In this document: positions 32,003-42,386 of the stretch, piece by piece
Numbering within the stretch: the first letter of the stretch is position 1
Layout of the letters: the number at the start of each line of letters is the position of its first letter
Source: Simplicispira hankyongi
GTDB lineage: Bacteria > Pseudomonadota > Gammaproteobacteria > Burkholderiales > Burkholderiaceae_C
Assembly (NCBI RefSeq): GCF_003570885.1
Contig: NZ_QXJC01000005.1
Span: forward strand, 186,001 to 250,000
Length of the DNA stretch: 64,000 nucleotides
Direction of reading: 5' to 3'
Notes under the pieces: generated by a model
Database searches by the model: none
The model's input: only the letters and a program-made list of their open reading frames with translations
What the model was told of the DNA's origin: nothing
Translations under genes and position numbers: made by a program

Positions 32003-34357
32003 ATGCAGACGCCACGGGCTCCGGCCGCTTCTTCCCGCAGACTCGCGCGCATGGCGCGAGAGCGCTGGGGCGATGTTCTCACCAGTGGCGCTCCGGGGTT
32101 GGACAAGGCAGCGGCAGATTTTTTCGCTGCATTGATGGACCAGGTGGGCACCCAGCGCGAGCGCCAGGCACGGCGCGATGCCTGGCAGGGGTACCAGGAC
32201 AAGCGCAAGGATTGGCTGCTGGAATTGGCGCTGGTATTGCGTGCCCCGCAGGAGGCACCCATTGCAGCGACGCCCCCTGCGCCGCGCGCAGCCTTCACCG
32301 TCGACAGCGGCCTGGAACTGGTGGGCGACGATGTGGTGGAGAACAAGATCATCGCATCGCGCATCGCGCTGACGGTGATGGAAGAGGTAGCGACCGAATT
32401 CGACGCCTTGCGCCTGCGCATGCGCTCGCTTGAGCAAACGGAACTGGCTCCTACGGACATGCTGCGCCCTGAGGCCGTCAGCCTGAAACTGGTGGAAGCC
32501 TGGCTCAAGGTGGGTTTGTCGCGCGACGACCTGCAAATGGCGGTCGAGCCGCTGCAAAGGGCCATGTCTGCACTCCTGCAGTCGGGTTACCAGGCCTGCA
32601 ACAAGCTCCTGGCTGACCAGGGCGTGCAGGCGCAACAGGAAATGCGGGTGCGTATGGCTGCGCGCCCAAGCGGTTCAGGCGCTTCGAGTTACGGCGACTC
32701 TGGCAGTTCGGGCGGAGGCTTGGCCTCGCAAGCGCTGCAGCAATCGCGCCAATCGTTGCAGTCGAGCCGTTCCGGCATCCCACACTCCGGTCCCTCGGCG
32801 TATCCCCATTCCGGTGGCTACTCTGGCGCGCCCATGGGTGGGTTTGATGTTGCGGCCACGCCGCTGCTGCGTGCCAGGCAAAGGGCGCAGGGCGTCATGG
32901 TGCAGTTGCGGCGCCTGTTGGCGCCAGCCATGGGCGGGGTCGACTTGTCCCAGGCGCCGCCGGCCTCCGTCGCGCTGGCGCACGCGCTGGCGGCCCACCG
33001 CGTGCAGGCTGACGTCTACTACAGCACCATGGGCGCCGTCGTGGAGGATTACAGCCCTGCAGCGGTCGTTCAATTGGCTGGCGCGGTGCGGGAGCGCTCG
33101 GCAGAATTCAAGAAAAAGGCCGAAACCGATAGCGAAAAAGCCATCATCGAAGTGGTGGCACTGATGTTCCAAAGCATTCTGTCCGAAGACCGTATTCCGT
33201 CTGCAATCCGCGTCTGGTTCGCACGCCTGCAGGTGCCGGTGCTGCGGGTTGCTCTGGCCGAGCCCGAATTCTTCAGCAACACCGATCACCCGGCGCGCAA
33301 GTTGATTGACCGCATGGGCGCGGTGGCGCTTGGCTTTGATTCCGCATCGATCACCGGCAGTGCGCTAGAGGCCGAGGTCCGGCGCGTCGTGCAGGTGATC
33401 GAGCAGTATCCCGAAACCGGTCGCCGTGTGTTCCAGCTCGTGCACGATGAGTTTGAGAAGTTTCTGGCCAAGCATCTCACTGAAAAACAGAGAACCAACC
33501 AACTCGTCAGTGTGGCGCAGCAGGTGGAGCAGCGGGAAACCCTGGCCATCCAATACACCATTGAGCTGCGCACCATGCTCAGCGACATGCCAGTGCGTGA
33601 TGAAGTGCGCGAGTTTCTGTTCAAGACCTGGGCGGAAGTCCTGGCGTTGTCCGCTGTGCGCCATGGCGCACAGCACGCCGAAACCGCGTCGTTCAAGCGC
33701 ACTGCCGCAGACCTGGTCTGGGCCTCCAGCGCCAAGCCCAATCGCGGCGAGCGCGCGCAGGTCATTGCGGCGCTGCCGGATATCCTCCATCGATTGCGCG
33801 AAGGGCTTGCGCTGGTGGGCGTGGCTGGCGAAGCACAAGATGCGCAAATCAAAGTGCTGACCGATACGCTGGCTGAAGCTTTTCTGTCCAAGACCGCCGC
33901 CATTCCGCTCGAGCTCATCGAAGCGATGGCGCGGCGACTGGCCAATGTTGAAGAGTTCCTTGGCGATGCTGTGCTGGGAGAACTTCCGCTCGATGCCGAG
34001 CACATTGAGTTGATGACGGGGATAGACGCCAGCGCCATTCACGTGATTGCCGACAATGGCGCCCCCGTAGACGAAGCGATGGTGGCCTGGGCCCAGGAAC
34101 TGGTGCCAGGCGATTGGTTCACCCTTGACCACAGTGGGGCCAGCGCCCAGGTGCAATATGCTTGGCACAGCCGGCACAAGCAGTTGCATTTGTTCGTATC
34201 GACCGACAGCATCAGCTACCTGATCCAGCTGCACCGGCTGGGTGCATACCTGCAGTCAGGGTTGCTGGTAGCCCGGGATGAAGAAGGTTTGACCGTGCGC
34301 GCCACACGCGATGCACTCGCCAAACTGGATGCAAACCCGGAACGTTTGCTGGAGTAA
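32003..34357 (+). CDS. DUF1631 family protein
   Basis: A 784-residue, mostly helical, soluble protein of the DUF1631 family, typical of beta- and gammaproteobacteria. The N-terminal third includes LELALVLRAP and TVMEEVATEFDALRLRM; a serine- and glycine-rich linker follows at about 215-275; the C-terminal region ends in a small beta domain (VPGDWFTLDHSGASAQVQYAW), which resembles PilZ-like barrels. No enzymatic motif was seen. It stands alone between secF and the convergent dprA. Function unknown to me; a regulatory role is possible. Confidence 0.85.
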   Translation: MQTPRAPAASSRRLARMARERWGDVLTSGAPGLDKAAADFFAALMDQVGTQRERQARRDAWQGYQDKRKDWLLELALVLRAPQEAPIAATPPAPRAAFTVDSGLELVGDDVVENKIIASRIALTVMEEVATEFDALRLRMRSLEQTELAPTDMLRPEAVSLKLVEAWLKVGLSRDDLQMAVEPLQRAMSALLQSGYQACNKLLADQGVQAQQEMRVRMAARPSGSGASSYGDSGSSGGGLASQALQQSRQSLQSSRSGIPHSGPSAYPHSGGYSGAPMGGFDVAATPLLRARQRAQGVMVQLRRLLAPAMGGVDLSQAPPASVALAHALAAHRVQADVYYSTMGAVVEDYSPAAVVQLAGAVRERSAEFKKKAETDSEKAIIEVVALMFQSILSEDRIPSAIRVWFARLQVPVLRVALAEPEFFSNTDHPARKLIDRMGAVALGFDSASITGSALEAEVRRVVQVIEQYPETGRRVFQLVHDEFEKFLAKHLTEKQRTNQLVSVAQQVEQRETLAIQYTIELRTMLSDMPVRDEVREFLFKTWAEVLALSAVRHGAQHAETASFKRTAADLVWASSAKPNRGERAQVIAALPDILHRLREGLALVGVAGEAQDAQIKVLTDTLAEAFLSKTAAIPLELIEAMARRLANVEEFLGDAVLGELPLDAEHIELMTGIDASAIHVIADNGAPVDEAMVAWAQELVPGDWFTLDHSGASAQVQYAWHSRHKQLHLFVSTDSISYLIQLHRLGAYLQSGLLVARDEEGLTVRATRDALAKLDANPERLLE

Positions 34358-34388
34358 TTCCACGCCCAAATCAAACGACTAGTTTGTC

Positions 34389-34408
34389 GGCTTCGCTTCG
34401 CCGAAGCC
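34389..34408. repeat. small hairpin between convergent genes
   Basis: GGCTTCG and CGAAGCC with a six-base loop, in the gap between the DUF1631 and dprA stops. No T-run follows, so terminator function is doubtful. Confidence 0.4.
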
Positions 34409-34478
34409 TGTACTGCCTGAATTTCGCTCTCGCGTAGTCGACTGATTGAGAAATGGAATCATTCTGGCCGTGCGGGCG

Positions 34479-35654
34479 TCAGGCCCGTACCAGCCTCTGG
34501 AAAAGGCCGCCAGGCAGGCGCGCGAGTTCCCCCGCCAGTTCGAGTTCCAGCAGTTGCACCTGAAGGCTTGCTGTATCCATTCCGGTACGTGCCTGCAGTG
34601 CATCGAGACCGACCGGATCAAACCCCAGGGCTTCTATCAGGGCGCCTTCAGCCAGCTCCGGCGCTGGCGCGGTTGAGCCAGATGCTGCGCCTTTGCCGAG
34701 GGGAAATTCCTCCAGTACGTCGGCCACGGTTTCCACGAGTTTGGCGCCCTCTTTGATGAGGGCATGGCAGCCCCGTGATTGCACGGCGTGGATGGAGCCC
34801 GGAATCGCAAATACTTCGCGGCCCTGTTCCACTGCCATACGGGCCGTGATGAGCGAGCCCGAAGCGGGGGCAGCCTCCACCACCAGGACGCCGTGCGAGA
34901 GCCCGGAAATGATGCGGTTGCGGCGCGGAAAATTGGCCGCCACTGGGGGTGTTCCCAAAGGGTATTCGCTGATCAGCAAGCCCTGGGCTGCAATGCGCCG
35001 CGCAAGCTCCAGGTGGCGCGAAGGGTAGACGCGGTCGAGCCCCGTGCCGACGACAGCCACTGTGGCAGGGCTGTCCGATTCAACACCTGCCTCCAATGCC
35101 CCCTCGTGCGCCGCGGCATCGATGCCCAAAGCCAAGCCGGAGACAATGCTCAGGCCCCCTTGTCGCAAAGCGTGCGCAAATTGCTGTGCCGTCTCGCGGC
35201 CTTGGGGGGTCGGGTTGCGACTGCCGACGATGGCCAGGCTGGTTTCGCGCTGCATGCGGGAGACCCGTGCGTGCAAGAAGCGCTCCGCACCCATCAGGTA
35301 CAGCATCAAAGGCGGGTCTTCAATTTCCAGCAGGGCCGATGGGTACAAAGGATGGCCCAGCGGCGCAAGGGCACGCCACACACCGGATTCCCCCGAGGCG
35401 GAGAGCCAGTTCCAGGTGCTGTCCAGCAGAGCCGTATGCCGTTCGGGGACCTGGAGCAGCGCTGTCGCTTTGGCTGGCGTGACGCACTGCAGCCAAGCTG
35501 CCTGGCTTTGCGAGAAGATTGCTTGGGGGCTGCCAAAGGCCGCCAAGAGGCGGCGTGCTGCTGCATTGCCCAGGCCATGCGAGTGGCCAAGGCGCAGCCA
35601 GGCGGAGAGCTCATCGCGGGGCATCGCCGCTGGCGGCGTAGGCAGCGCCGCCAT
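34479..35654 (-). CDS. dprA: DNA-processing protein DprA
   Basis: A 391-residue protein that binds incoming single-stranded DNA in natural transformation and loads RecA. The N-terminal part is a SAM-like domain (ELSAWLRLGHSHGLGNAAARRLL); the central Rossmann-like core has AIVGSRNPTPQG, SGLALGIDAAAHEGAL, GTGLDRVYPSRH, FPRRNRIISGLS and AAPASGSLITARMAVEQGREVFAIPGS; a C-terminal winged helix follows. It begins four bases after the LysM gene, with which it forms an operon, opposite def/fmt, an order common in Burkholderiales. Confidence 0.95.
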   Translation of the reverse strand: MAALPTPPAAMPRDELSAWLRLGHSHGLGNAAARRLLAAFGSPQAIFSQSQAAWLQCVTPAKATALLQVPERHTALLDSTWNWLSASGESGVWRALAPLGHPLYPSALLEIEDPPLMLYLMGAERFLHARVSRMQRETSLAIVGSRNPTPQGRETAQQFAHALRQGGLSIVSGLALGIDAAAHEGALEAGVESDSPATVAVVGTGLDRVYPSRHLELARRIAAQGLLISEYPLGTPPVAANFPRRNRIISGLSHGVLVVEAAPASGSLITARMAVEQGREVFAIPGSIHAVQSRGCHALIKEGAKLVETVADVLEEFPLGKGAASGSTAPAPELAEGALIEALGFDPVGLDALQARTGMDTASLQVQLLELELAGELARLPGGLFQRLVRA

Positions 35655-35658
35655 TGCC

Positions 35659-36885
35659 TCAACGTGGATTGATCAGGAGGTCACCCACGCGCACGGTGTT
35701 GTGCACATCGAGAATGAGGGCATAGGACACGCGGTCAAACGTACGGAACACCATGGCCATGCCATTTTTTTCGTGGGGCAGTCTGATCGTGGCCTTGGCT
35801 TCGTCTGTGGTGTCCTTCATGCGCTGGCCAGCCGTCAGTAGTTGCAGCACATGGCCGCTCTCAATGCCATCCTGCCGACCGACGTTGATGGCCACGACCT
35901 GGTTTTGGGCTGCATTGACCACGGACGATGCACCATAGATGGATACCACGCGTGCGTTGACTTCTTGCTCCGGTGCGTGGGGCACGTAGCTCATGAAGCC
36001 GCGCGTCGCCGCAGGCAGTAGGCGGTCGCCCGCGCGCACTTCTTCGCGAGTGCTGAGGATATCCACCGTTGCCGGAACGTAGTCGGACGTGACACCGCCT
36101 TTGCCATTTGGCGTGTCTTCGATGGATTCACCACGAACCAGCTCAGCTTTGCCCACGAATTGGGCTTCATAGCCCAGAATTTCACCTGTTGCAGGGTCCT
36201 TCAGCGCCACAGCATTGCGGTAAATGCCGAAGTAGCGGGGTTCGCCAGGTGCAATTTCGAGTGGTTTGACCATGTCGCCGCGGGCATAGGCACGGTCGCC
36301 AGCAGCCATCAGCACGCGCTCGTCCACCGTGGCGACGATGCGCGGCGCTTGCTCCAGCGTATTGGCCTCCACGACCTGAGGCTCGACGAGGAAGGGCTCT
36401 ATCAGGTTGGGCTGCAAGGTGGGCAAGGCGCTGTCGGCGAGGCTCTCGGTGCGCGTACGGGGAGAAATACGTACTTCCTCGGGCTGGCCAGGAAGGCCCG
36501 AACGCAGGCGCGCAAACCCACCGGTCTTATCCAGATACAGCGTCTGGCCGGGGAAAATCAGGTGGGGGTTGGCAATGCTCTGCAGATTCATACCCCAGAG
36601 TTCGGGCCAGCGCCAAGGCTTGCGCAGGTACATGCCAGAGATAGCCCAAAGGGTGTCGCCGCGCTTGACCACGTAGACATCGGGAGCATTGGGTGCCAGG
36701 TCGGCAACTGGCACCCCCTGCTTGGCAACCTGCTGAGCCGTTGCGCGCTGGACTGGTGTGACAGGATAATTCTGTGCCCACGCGGCAGGCGGCGCGCCAA
36801 GTGCAGCCACAAGCAGCGCCACAGCGCCACCGGCGGTGCGAAGAATGCCCTGGCGTGCGGCGTGCTTAGTCGTGTTTCCTTGCAT
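35659..36885 (-). CDS. LysM-domain exported protein
   Basis: A 408-residue exported protein. A signal peptide (residues about 10-37, ending AAWAQ) is followed by one LysM domain at about 70-120 (YVVKRGDTLWAISGMYL...WGMNLQSIANPHLIFPGQTLYL), which should bind peptidoglycan glycan chains, and a long unassigned C-terminal region. I used the ATG at 36885, close after AGGGA. Immediately upstream of dprA. Precise role unknown; cell-wall binding is the supported part. Confidence 0.88.
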   Translation of the reverse strand: MQGNTTKHAARQGILRTAGGAVALLVAALGAPPAAWAQNYPVTPVQRATAQQVAKQGVPVADLAPNAPDVYVVKRGDTLWAISGMYLRKPWRWPELWGMNLQSIANPHLIFPGQTLYLDKTGGFARLRSGLPGQPEEVRISPRTRTESLADSALPTLQPNLIEPFLVEPQVVEANTLEQAPRIVATVDERVLMAAGDRAYARGDMVKPLEIAPGEPRYFGIYRNAVALKDPATGEILGYEAQFVGKAELVRGESIEDTPNGKGGVTSDYVPATVDILSTREEVRAGDRLLPAATRGFMSYVPHAPEQEVNARVVSIYGASSVVNAAQNQVVAINVGRQDGIESGHVLQLLTAGQRMKDTTDEAKATIRLPHEKNGMAMVFRTFDRVSYALILDVHNTVRVGDLLINPR

Positions 36886-37066
36886 GGTTCCCTGCCCCCT
36901 CGCTGGTGCCGTCGCCTCCCCAGAACGTTGGAAAAGCGCAGCCAAAGACGTTACAAATCAACTGAGATTCTCTGCTCAAGCCCTTGATTGGGCAATGATT
37001 ATTGGACCAGCAGGCTGCGTGCGAAGGAAAAAGTAGCGAAAATAGCGACATCCTTCCGTATTGACC

Positions 37067-37576
37067 ATGGCGATTCTTCCTATTCTCTGTTATCCCGATC
37101 CGCGTCTTCACACCGTAGCCAAGCCGGTGGTTGCCGTGGACGAACGCGTGCGCCAACTGACCCAGGATATGCTGGATACCATGTACGAAGCGCACGGTAT
37201 CGGCTTGGCGGCGACACAGGTCGATGTGCATGAACGGATTGTCGTTATCGACGTGTCAGAAGAGCGTAACCGCCCGCTGATTCTCATCAACCCCGAGATT
37301 CTGTGGGCCAGCGACGAAAGGCTGGTGGGAGACGAGGGGTGTCTCTCGGTGCCCGGTATTTACGATGGTGTGGAGCGTTCTGTACGGGTCCATGTGCGCG
37401 CGATGGATGCGCAAGGCAAGGAAGCAATAATCGAGGCAGAAGAATTGCTGGCCGTGTGCATTCAGCACGAAATGGACCATTTGCTCGGCAAGGTATTTGT
37501 GGAATATTTATCTCCTCTGAAACGCAATCGCATTCGCTCGAAAATGCTCAAGCGCCAGCGCGAGGAGCTCCTGTGA
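37067..37576 (+). CDS. def: peptide deformylase
   Basis: A 169-residue metalloenzyme that removes the formyl group from nascent proteins. All three motifs are present: [18 protein letters not shown] and [11 protein letters not shown], giving the Cys-His-His metal site and the catalytic glutamate. I start it at the ATG at 37067; a TTG two codons earlier is possible. It opens the def-lipoprotein-fmt run and is divergent from the LysM/dprA operon over 181 bases. Confidence 0.97.
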   Translation: MAILPILCYPDPRLHTVAKPVVAVDERVRQLTQDMLDTMYEAHGIGLAATQVDVHERIVVIDVSEERNRPLILINPEILWASDERLVGDEGCLSVPGIYDGVERSVRVHVRAMDAQGKEAIIEAEELLAVCIQHEMDHLLGKVFVEYLSPLKRNRIRSKMLKRQREELL

Positions 37577-38070
37577 GTGCGCTTCGCACGTTGCGAACCT
37601 GGGGCGCTGCTTGTGCGCTGGCCGCCCTGCTCGCAGCCTGCGCTTCGGTCGGCACGCTGGCGCCCGGCGCCACGCGCGAACAGGTGCACAGCCGCTGGGG
37701 AGAACCGCGTGCGAGCTATGCACTGCCTGACGGCCAGCGTCTGTTCTACCGCCGCAAACCGGGCGAGCTCCAGCGGCTTGATTTTGATGCCGCCGGGCGC
37801 CTGACCGCCATGGAGCAGGTTTTCACCGCCGCGCGCTTTCGTGCTCTGGCGCAAGGGCATTGGGACGCCGCCGAGGTGCAGCGCAGCTTCGGCCCGCCGG
37901 AGCGCCGTGTGGCTGCAGGCGAGAATCAGGAAGAGGGTGGTTCCGTCTGGGTCTATTCTTGGCTTGACTTCGGCACGTGGCGGCTCGCTCGGGTCCGCAT
38001 GAACGGTGCGGGGGCCGTGCAAGGCGTGGAATTTACAGACGACCCTCTGGCCGACGATCGCTACCGCTAA
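37573..38070 (+). CDS. BamE/SmpA-like lipoprotein
   Basis: A 165-residue lipoprotein with signal ending in LLAAC. The start is a GTG that overlaps the def stop as GTGA, with GGAG six bases upstream. After the cysteine, [17 protein letters not shown] has the helical start of BamE-like domains, followed by [24 protein letters not shown]. It is expected in the outer membrane facing the periplasm. The family is not precisely assigned; it sits between def and fmt. Confidence 0.8.
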   Translation: MSALRTLRTWGAACALAALLAACASVGTLAPGATREQVHSRWGEPRASYALPDGQRLFYRRKPGELQRLDFDAAGRLTAMEQVFTAARFRALAQGHWDAAEVQRSFGPPERRVAAGENQEEGGSVWVYSWLDFGTWRLARVRMNGAGAVQGVEFTDDPLADDRYR

Positions 38071-38138
38071 CGGCGCGTCCAGCCCTTTTGCGTCGGCGCG
38101 CTCTGCCAGGCGCGCTTGCTGCTTTCCATCTGTTGCCC

Positions 38139-39125
38139 ATGAATGTCATTTTTGCTGGTACGCCGGAATTTGCCCGCCAGGCGCTGGACGCCATTTTGGT
38201 GGCCGGTTTTTCCGTACCTCTGGTGCTGACGCAGCCCGACCGGCCTGCGGGGCGCGGCCTCAAGCTTGCGCCTTCGCCCGTCAAGCAACTGGCGCAGACA
38301 CGGGGCGTGGCGGTGGCGCAGCCGCGGGGGCTGCGTCTTGATGGGCGCTTTGCTGAAGATGCGGCGCAGGCGCGCGCGGCCATCGAGGCCAGTCAGCCTG
38401 ACGTGCTGGTGGTAGCGGCCTATGGCTTGATACTGCCGCAGTGGGTGCTTGATGCGCCCCGCCATGGCTGTATCAACATTCATGCCAGTCTGCTGCCGCG
38501 CTGGCGCGGCGCCGCGCCCATTCACCGCGCCATCGAAGCCGGCGACCCGGAGACTGGCGTCACGCTGATGCAGATGGATGCGGGGCTCGATACCGGCGAC
38601 ATGCTCGCGTGCCGGCGTGTCGCGATTGCGCCGGACGACACCACGGCAAGCCTGCACGACCGCCTGGCTGCGCTGGGCGCTCAGATGGTCGTCGAGGCGC
38701 TGAAACAGCTGGCGCACGGGCCGCTGGCACGCACGCCGCAGCCGTCAGAGGGCGTGAGCTATGCGCGCAAGATCAGCAAGGCCGAGGCGCGGATCGACTG
38801 GAGCCAGCCGGCCGTCGTGATTGCGCGGCGTGTGCGTGCCCTGCTTCCCGCACCGGGCGCCTTCACGCAGATCGGGGACGATGCTATCAAAGTGCTAGAT
38901 TGTGAAATTGATAGCAATAACATCAATCAGGAAAATCGCTACGGCCATATTTTGTCTGTAAATGACGCCGGCGTGACGGTTGCTTGTGGCGAAGGCTCCT
39001 TGCGCTTGACGCGCCTGCAGCGCGCGGGCGGGCGGGCGCTGGCAGCGCGGGATTTTGTGCGTGGCCATGCGCTGCAGCCGGGCATGCAGTTCACCAGTGC
39101 GGAACCGAATGGGGCCGCGCCTTGA
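38139..39125 (+). CDS. fmt: methionyl-tRNA formyltransferase
   Basis: A 328-residue enzyme that formylates initiator Met-tRNA. The N-terminal formyltransferase domain shows [30 protein letters not shown], the catalytic [17 protein letters not shown] and LDTGDML; the C-terminal domain holds [17 protein letters not shown] local AT-rich segment (codons around 248-266: [20 protein letters not shown]) lies in the C-terminal domain and contains the inverted repeat GCTATCAA / TTGATAGC. It pairs functionally with def in the same cluster; its TGA overlaps the azlC start. Confidence 0.96.
   Translation: MNVIFAGTPEFARQALDAILVAGFSVPLVLTQPDRPAGRGLKLAPSPVKQLAQTRGVAVAQPRGLRLDGRFAEDAAQARAAIEASQPDVLVVAAYGLILPQWVLDAPRHGCINIHASLLPRWRGAAPIHRAIEAGDPETGVTLMQMDAGLDTGDMLACRRVAIAPDDTTASLHDRLAALGAQMVVEALKQLAHGPLARTPQPSEGVSYARKISKAEARIDWSQPAVVIARRVRALLPAPGAFTQIGDDAIKVLDCEIDSNNINQENRYGHILSVNDAGVTVACGEGSLRLTRLQRAGGRALAARDFVRGHALQPGMQFTSAEPNGAAP
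38883..38915. repeat. inverted repeat in an AT-rich island inside fmt
   Basis: GCTATCAA (38883-38890) and TTGATAGC (38908-38915), with the outer bases matching the ends of the dispersed repeat. The surrounding 55 bases are clearly richer in A+T than the rest of the gene, but the reading frame is kept. Confidence 0.45.
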
Positions 39126-39880
39126 GCTTGTCGCGGCTGGCGGCACAGCTGCGCCAACCGGCGTTTCGCGATGGCGTAGTGGATTTGATTGGGCCGGCCG
39201 TGGGCGTCGGTGCCTGGGGACTTGTGACGGGCGTGGCCATGGTCAAGAGCGGCATGAGCGTGTGGCTGGCGCTGCTGATGTCGCTCGTTGTCTATGCCGG
39301 AAGCGCCCAGCTCTCGGTCATCCCTTTGCTGGCGGTCGGTGCGCCTTTGTGGGTCGTGTGGCTCACGGCGACTTGCGTCAACCTGCGTTTCGTGATCTTC
39401 AGCACCTTGTGGCGCGGCTACTTTCAGGCGCAGCCCTTGGTTCAACGCCTGGCCATTGGTTACTTCAGCGGCGATGTGATCTTCGTCGCCTTCATGAAGC
39501 GCTTTCCACGCGTGGAGCCGGCGCCTGAGCAACTGCCGTATTTCTGGGGTGCTGCCTCGCTCAACTGGCTGGCCTGGCAAATTCCGTCGGTGGCAGGCAT
39601 CTTGCTGGCAAATGCGATACCGCTCTCGTGGGGGCTCGGCTTTGCTGGTGTGTTGGCCATCCTGGGCGTGCTGCTCTCACTGCTGGTAGACCGTGCAACC
39701 GGGGTGGCGACCGCCGTGGCCGCTGCCGCTGCCGTGGCTGCCTGGGCACTACCGCTCAAGCTCAATATCTTGGTCGCGGTCGTTGCTGCCGTGGCGGCCG
39801 GTCTCGCCATGGAATCGGGCGAACGCCATGCACGCCAGAATGCCTTGCGCCGCCGTGCTGCCGGGGAGCAGAAGCGATGA
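39122..39880 (+). CDS. azlC: AzlC family branched-chain amino-acid exporter subunit
   Basis: A 252-residue membrane protein, the large subunit of an AzlCD-type exporter. Conserved pieces include [33 protein letters not shown] and [18 protein letters not shown]. The most likely start is a TTG at 39122 overlapping the fmt stop (TTGA); another TTG lies six bases later. It is coupled to azlD by an ATGA overlap. The likely cargo is branched-chain amino acids; not proven here. Confidence 0.9.
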   Translation: MSLSRLAAQLRQPAFRDGVVDLIGPAVGVGAWGLVTGVAMVKSGMSVWLALLMSLVVYAGSAQLSVIPLLAVGAPLWVVWLTATCVNLRFVIFSTLWRGYFQAQPLVQRLAIGYFSGDVIFVAFMKRFPRVEPAPEQLPYFWGAASLNWLAWQIPSVAGILLANAIPLSWGLGFAGVLAILGVLLSLLVDRATGVATAVAAAAAVAAWALPLKLNILVAVVAAVAAGLAMESGERHARQNALRRRAAGEQKR

Positions 39881-40212
39881 GCGCCGAAAATTTGTATGGA
39901 CTCGCCGCCATCGCCGGCTTGGCCCTCGTCACCCTCATCGCGCGCACGTTCTTCATGCTGCCCGAGCGCGAGCTTCCCATGCCCGACTGGCTCAAGCGCG
40001 GTCTCAAGTACGCTCCGCTGGCGGCACTCACCGCGGTGATTGCCCCCGAGGTATTGATGACGCAGGGCGCGCTGGTCAACACCCTGCAGGATGCCCGCCT
40101 GCCGGCAGTGCTGTGCGCCTGTGCGTACTACTTCTGGCGCCGCGGCATCCTCGGCACCATCGTGGCCGGCATGGCGGTGTATTTGCCGCTGCATATCGGC
40201 TGGGGCTGGTAG
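39877..40212 (+). CDS. azlD: AzlD family exporter small subunit
   Basis: A 111-residue protein with three to four hydrophobic segments (GLAAIAGLALVTLIARTFF, LTAVIAPEVLM, GTIVAGMAVYLPLHIGWGW), the usual length and pattern of AzlD, which pairs with AzlC in amino-acid efflux. It overlaps the azlC stop by four bases. Confidence 0.9.
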   Translation: MSAENLYGLAAIAGLALVTLIARTFFMLPERELPMPDWLKRGLKYAPLAALTAVIAPEVLMTQGALVNTLQDARLPAVLCACAYYFWRRGILGTIVAGMAVYLPLHIGWGW

Positions 40213-40328
40213 CGCCGGAAGCATTGCCGGGCGACTGGGTCAGCGAGGCCTGTCAAAGCGGGTGCCTAAAATGTGGCGACTTCCCAGCCATTCTCCAACG
40301 CCGTTTTCGGCCTTGAACAGACACCACC

Positions 40329-41525
40329 ATGCACATTCTTCGTTTTTCCGACCTTTGCGCACAAGGCCAGGTCGCCGGCAAGCGCGTCTTCATTCGTGCC
40401 GACCTCAATGTGCCGCTGGATGCGAGTGGCCACATCACCGAAGACACCCGCATTCGCGCCTCGGTGCCCTGCATTCGCATGGCCCTCGAAGCGGGCGCGG
40501 CTGTGATGGTCACCAGCCACCTGGGGCGGCCCGTGGAAGGGCAATTCAAGCCAGAGGACTCGCTAGCTCCCGTGGCACGGCGACTGTCGGAACTGCTCGG
40601 CCGTGCAGTGCCGCTGCGCGCGGATTGGGTCGGCGGCGTGGCGGTGCAGCCCGGTGAGCTGGTCTTGCTGGAAAACTGCCGCGTCAACCCTGGGGAGAAG
40701 AAAAACGACGAGACACTGGCACGCGCTATCGCGGCACTGTGCGATATTTTCGTGAACGATGCTTTTGGCACCGCGCACCGTGCAGAGGCCACCACCTACG
40801 GAGTCGCTCAGTACGCGCCTACCGCCTGTGCGGGGCCGTTGCTGGCAGCAGAAATCGACGCATTGACCAAGGCCCTGGCGCATCCAGCACGCCCCTTGGC
40901 AGCTATCGTCGCCGGGTCCAAGGTGTCCACCAAACTCACGATTTTGAAAAGCTTGGCGGGCAAAGTGGATCAGTTGATCGTGGGGGGTGGCATTGCCAAT
41001 ACTTTCATGCTGGCTGCCGGCTTGCCTATTGGCAAGAGCTTGGCGGAGCCAGGCCTGGTAGACGAAGCACGCGCCGTGATGGCCGCCATGAAGGCAAGAG
41101 GAGCCGAGGTGCCCATTCCAACCGACGTGGTGACTGCCAAATCGTTCTCGGCCGAGGCTCCTGCAGCCACCAAGCGCGCTGAAGATGTGCAGGAAGATGA
41201 CCTGATTCTCGATATTGGCCCTGAAACTGCCAACCACCTTGCGAGCCAGCTGCATCAGGCGGGCACCATTGTGTGGAACGGCCCCGTGGGTGTATTCGAA
41301 TTTCCCGCGTTTGAAAATGGCACGCGCGTACTCGCCCAGGCCATTGCCGATTCCAAGGCTTTCAGCATTGCCGGTGGTGGCGACACCTTGGCCGCCATTG
41401 CCAAATACGGCATTGAAGACCGCGTGGGCTATATCTCGACTGGAGGAGGCGCCTTTTTGGAGGTGCTGGAGGGGCGTACGCTACCGGCATTCGAGATTCT
41501 GGAAAAGCGGGCTGCAGAAAAATAA
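40329..41525 (+). CDS. pgk: phosphoglycerate kinase
   Basis: A 398-residue glycolytic enzyme making ATP from 1,3-bisphosphoglycerate. Motifs are [70 protein letters not shown] and [10 protein letters not shown]. The 116-base gap upstream has TAAAAT near 40266 as a possible promoter -10. The fba and pyk genes are in the same window, but not adjacent. Confidence 0.97.
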   Translation: MHILRFSDLCAQGQVAGKRVFIRADLNVPLDASGHITEDTRIRASVPCIRMALEAGAAVMVTSHLGRPVEGQFKPEDSLAPVARRLSELLGRAVPLRADWVGGVAVQPGELVLLENCRVNPGEKKNDETLARAIAALCDIFVNDAFGTAHRAEATTYGVAQYAPTACAGPLLAAEIDALTKALAHPARPLAAIVAGSKVSTKLTILKSLAGKVDQLIVGGGIANTFMLAAGLPIGKSLAEPGLVDEARAVMAAMKARGAEVPIPTDVVTAKSFSAEAPAATKRAEDVQEDDLILDIGPETANHLASQLHQAGTIVWNGPVGVFEFPAFENGTRVLAQAIADSKAFSIAGGGDTLAAIAKYGIEDRVGYISTGGGAFLEVLEGRTLPAFEILEKRAAEK

Positions 41526-41548
41526 CGCACCGCCGTGAAAGACTGTGA

Positions 41549-41606
41549 CAAAAACAACAAGGGGTGTGTAGTTCAGCGCTCTTAGCGCATCTTTTTCTTG
41601 TTTTTG
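41549..41606 (+). terminator. possible pgk terminator
   Basis: CAAAAACAA (41549-41557) can pair with TTGTTTTTG (41598-41606), with a smaller GCGC/GCGC stem inside followed by CTTTTTCTTGTTTTTG. Weak but well placed after pgk. Confidence 0.45.
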
Positions 41607-41693
41607 TTGAGCCGCGCGCCCAGAATTATTTTGATCCGGGTTGTGGGTGCCAGTTGGCCCGTTGCCCCCGCTTTCATTCGTTAGGAGGGAATC

Positions 41694-42386
41694 ATGGTGT
41701 TTTCAAAGGCAATCAGTGCCGCCTTGTTGGCTGGCGCTGTAGCGAGCATGATGGGCTGCGCGACCAAGTCGCCCATTCCGCTTGCGGAGAATTTCGATCT
41801 CACCGTGCAACCCAAGGTGCGTTCGGCGGGCCACTGGGACTTGGTGTCCCGCGATGTGGTTTCCCAGACTCTTGCGACGCTTGATAAGTCGGGTATCCCG
41901 GCCGGAACCCAAGTTCACGTGGGCTTGCCCCCCAATCCAAGCCAGTTTGATTTGGCGTTTCGCGATTTCCTGATCACGAAATTCGTGCAGAGCGGTGCAA
42001 ATGTGCAACAAGCACCTGGGCACGGTCTTGAGGTGAGCTACCACGCTCAGGTGGTGCGCCACAACAGCGACAGGCCGCATTTCATTCCTGGTGAATTCAC
42101 CATGATTACCGCCGGTGTGATGGCCGCTTATGGTTTGCGCCATGAATACATTGATACGCAGCTTGCGGCCGGACTCGGCCTGGCGGCTTTGGCCGACTAC
42201 GGTGCAAGTGTCAATACAGGCGGCCCTACCAATACCGAGATGGTACTCACCACCACCGTGATGCGCGGCGGGCAATACGTAGCACGCAAGACCGACGTGT
42301 ACTATCTTGAGAATGTAGACGCACCGCTGTTCATGCGGTCGCCGCCTCCCTACCAGAGCGTGAACATGAAGGTGGTGTCGCAATGA
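41694..42386 (+). CDS. lipoprotein of unknown function, paired with a FlgO-like gene
   Basis: A 230-residue lipoprotein (signal ending in MMGC at about residue 22) with a strong AGGAGG ribosome site upstream. The mature part is mixed alpha/beta: VSQTLATLDKSGIPAG, then FRDFLITKFVQSGANV and TNTEMVLTTTVMRGGQYVARKTDVYYLE. I do not recognise a named family. It overlaps the following FlgO-like gene by four bases (ATGA), so the two probably act together at the outer membrane. Confidence 0.8.
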   Translation: MVFSKAISAALLAGAVASMMGCATKSPIPLAENFDLTVQPKVRSAGHWDLVSRDVVSQTLATLDKSGIPAGTQVHVGLPPNPSQFDLAFRDFLITKFVQSGANVQQAPGHGLEVSYHAQVVRHNSDRPHFIPGEFTMITAGVMAAYGLRHEYIDTQLAAGLGLAALADYGASVNTGGPTNTEMVLTTTVMRGGQYVARKTDVYYLENVDAPLFMRSPPPYQSVNMKVVSQ

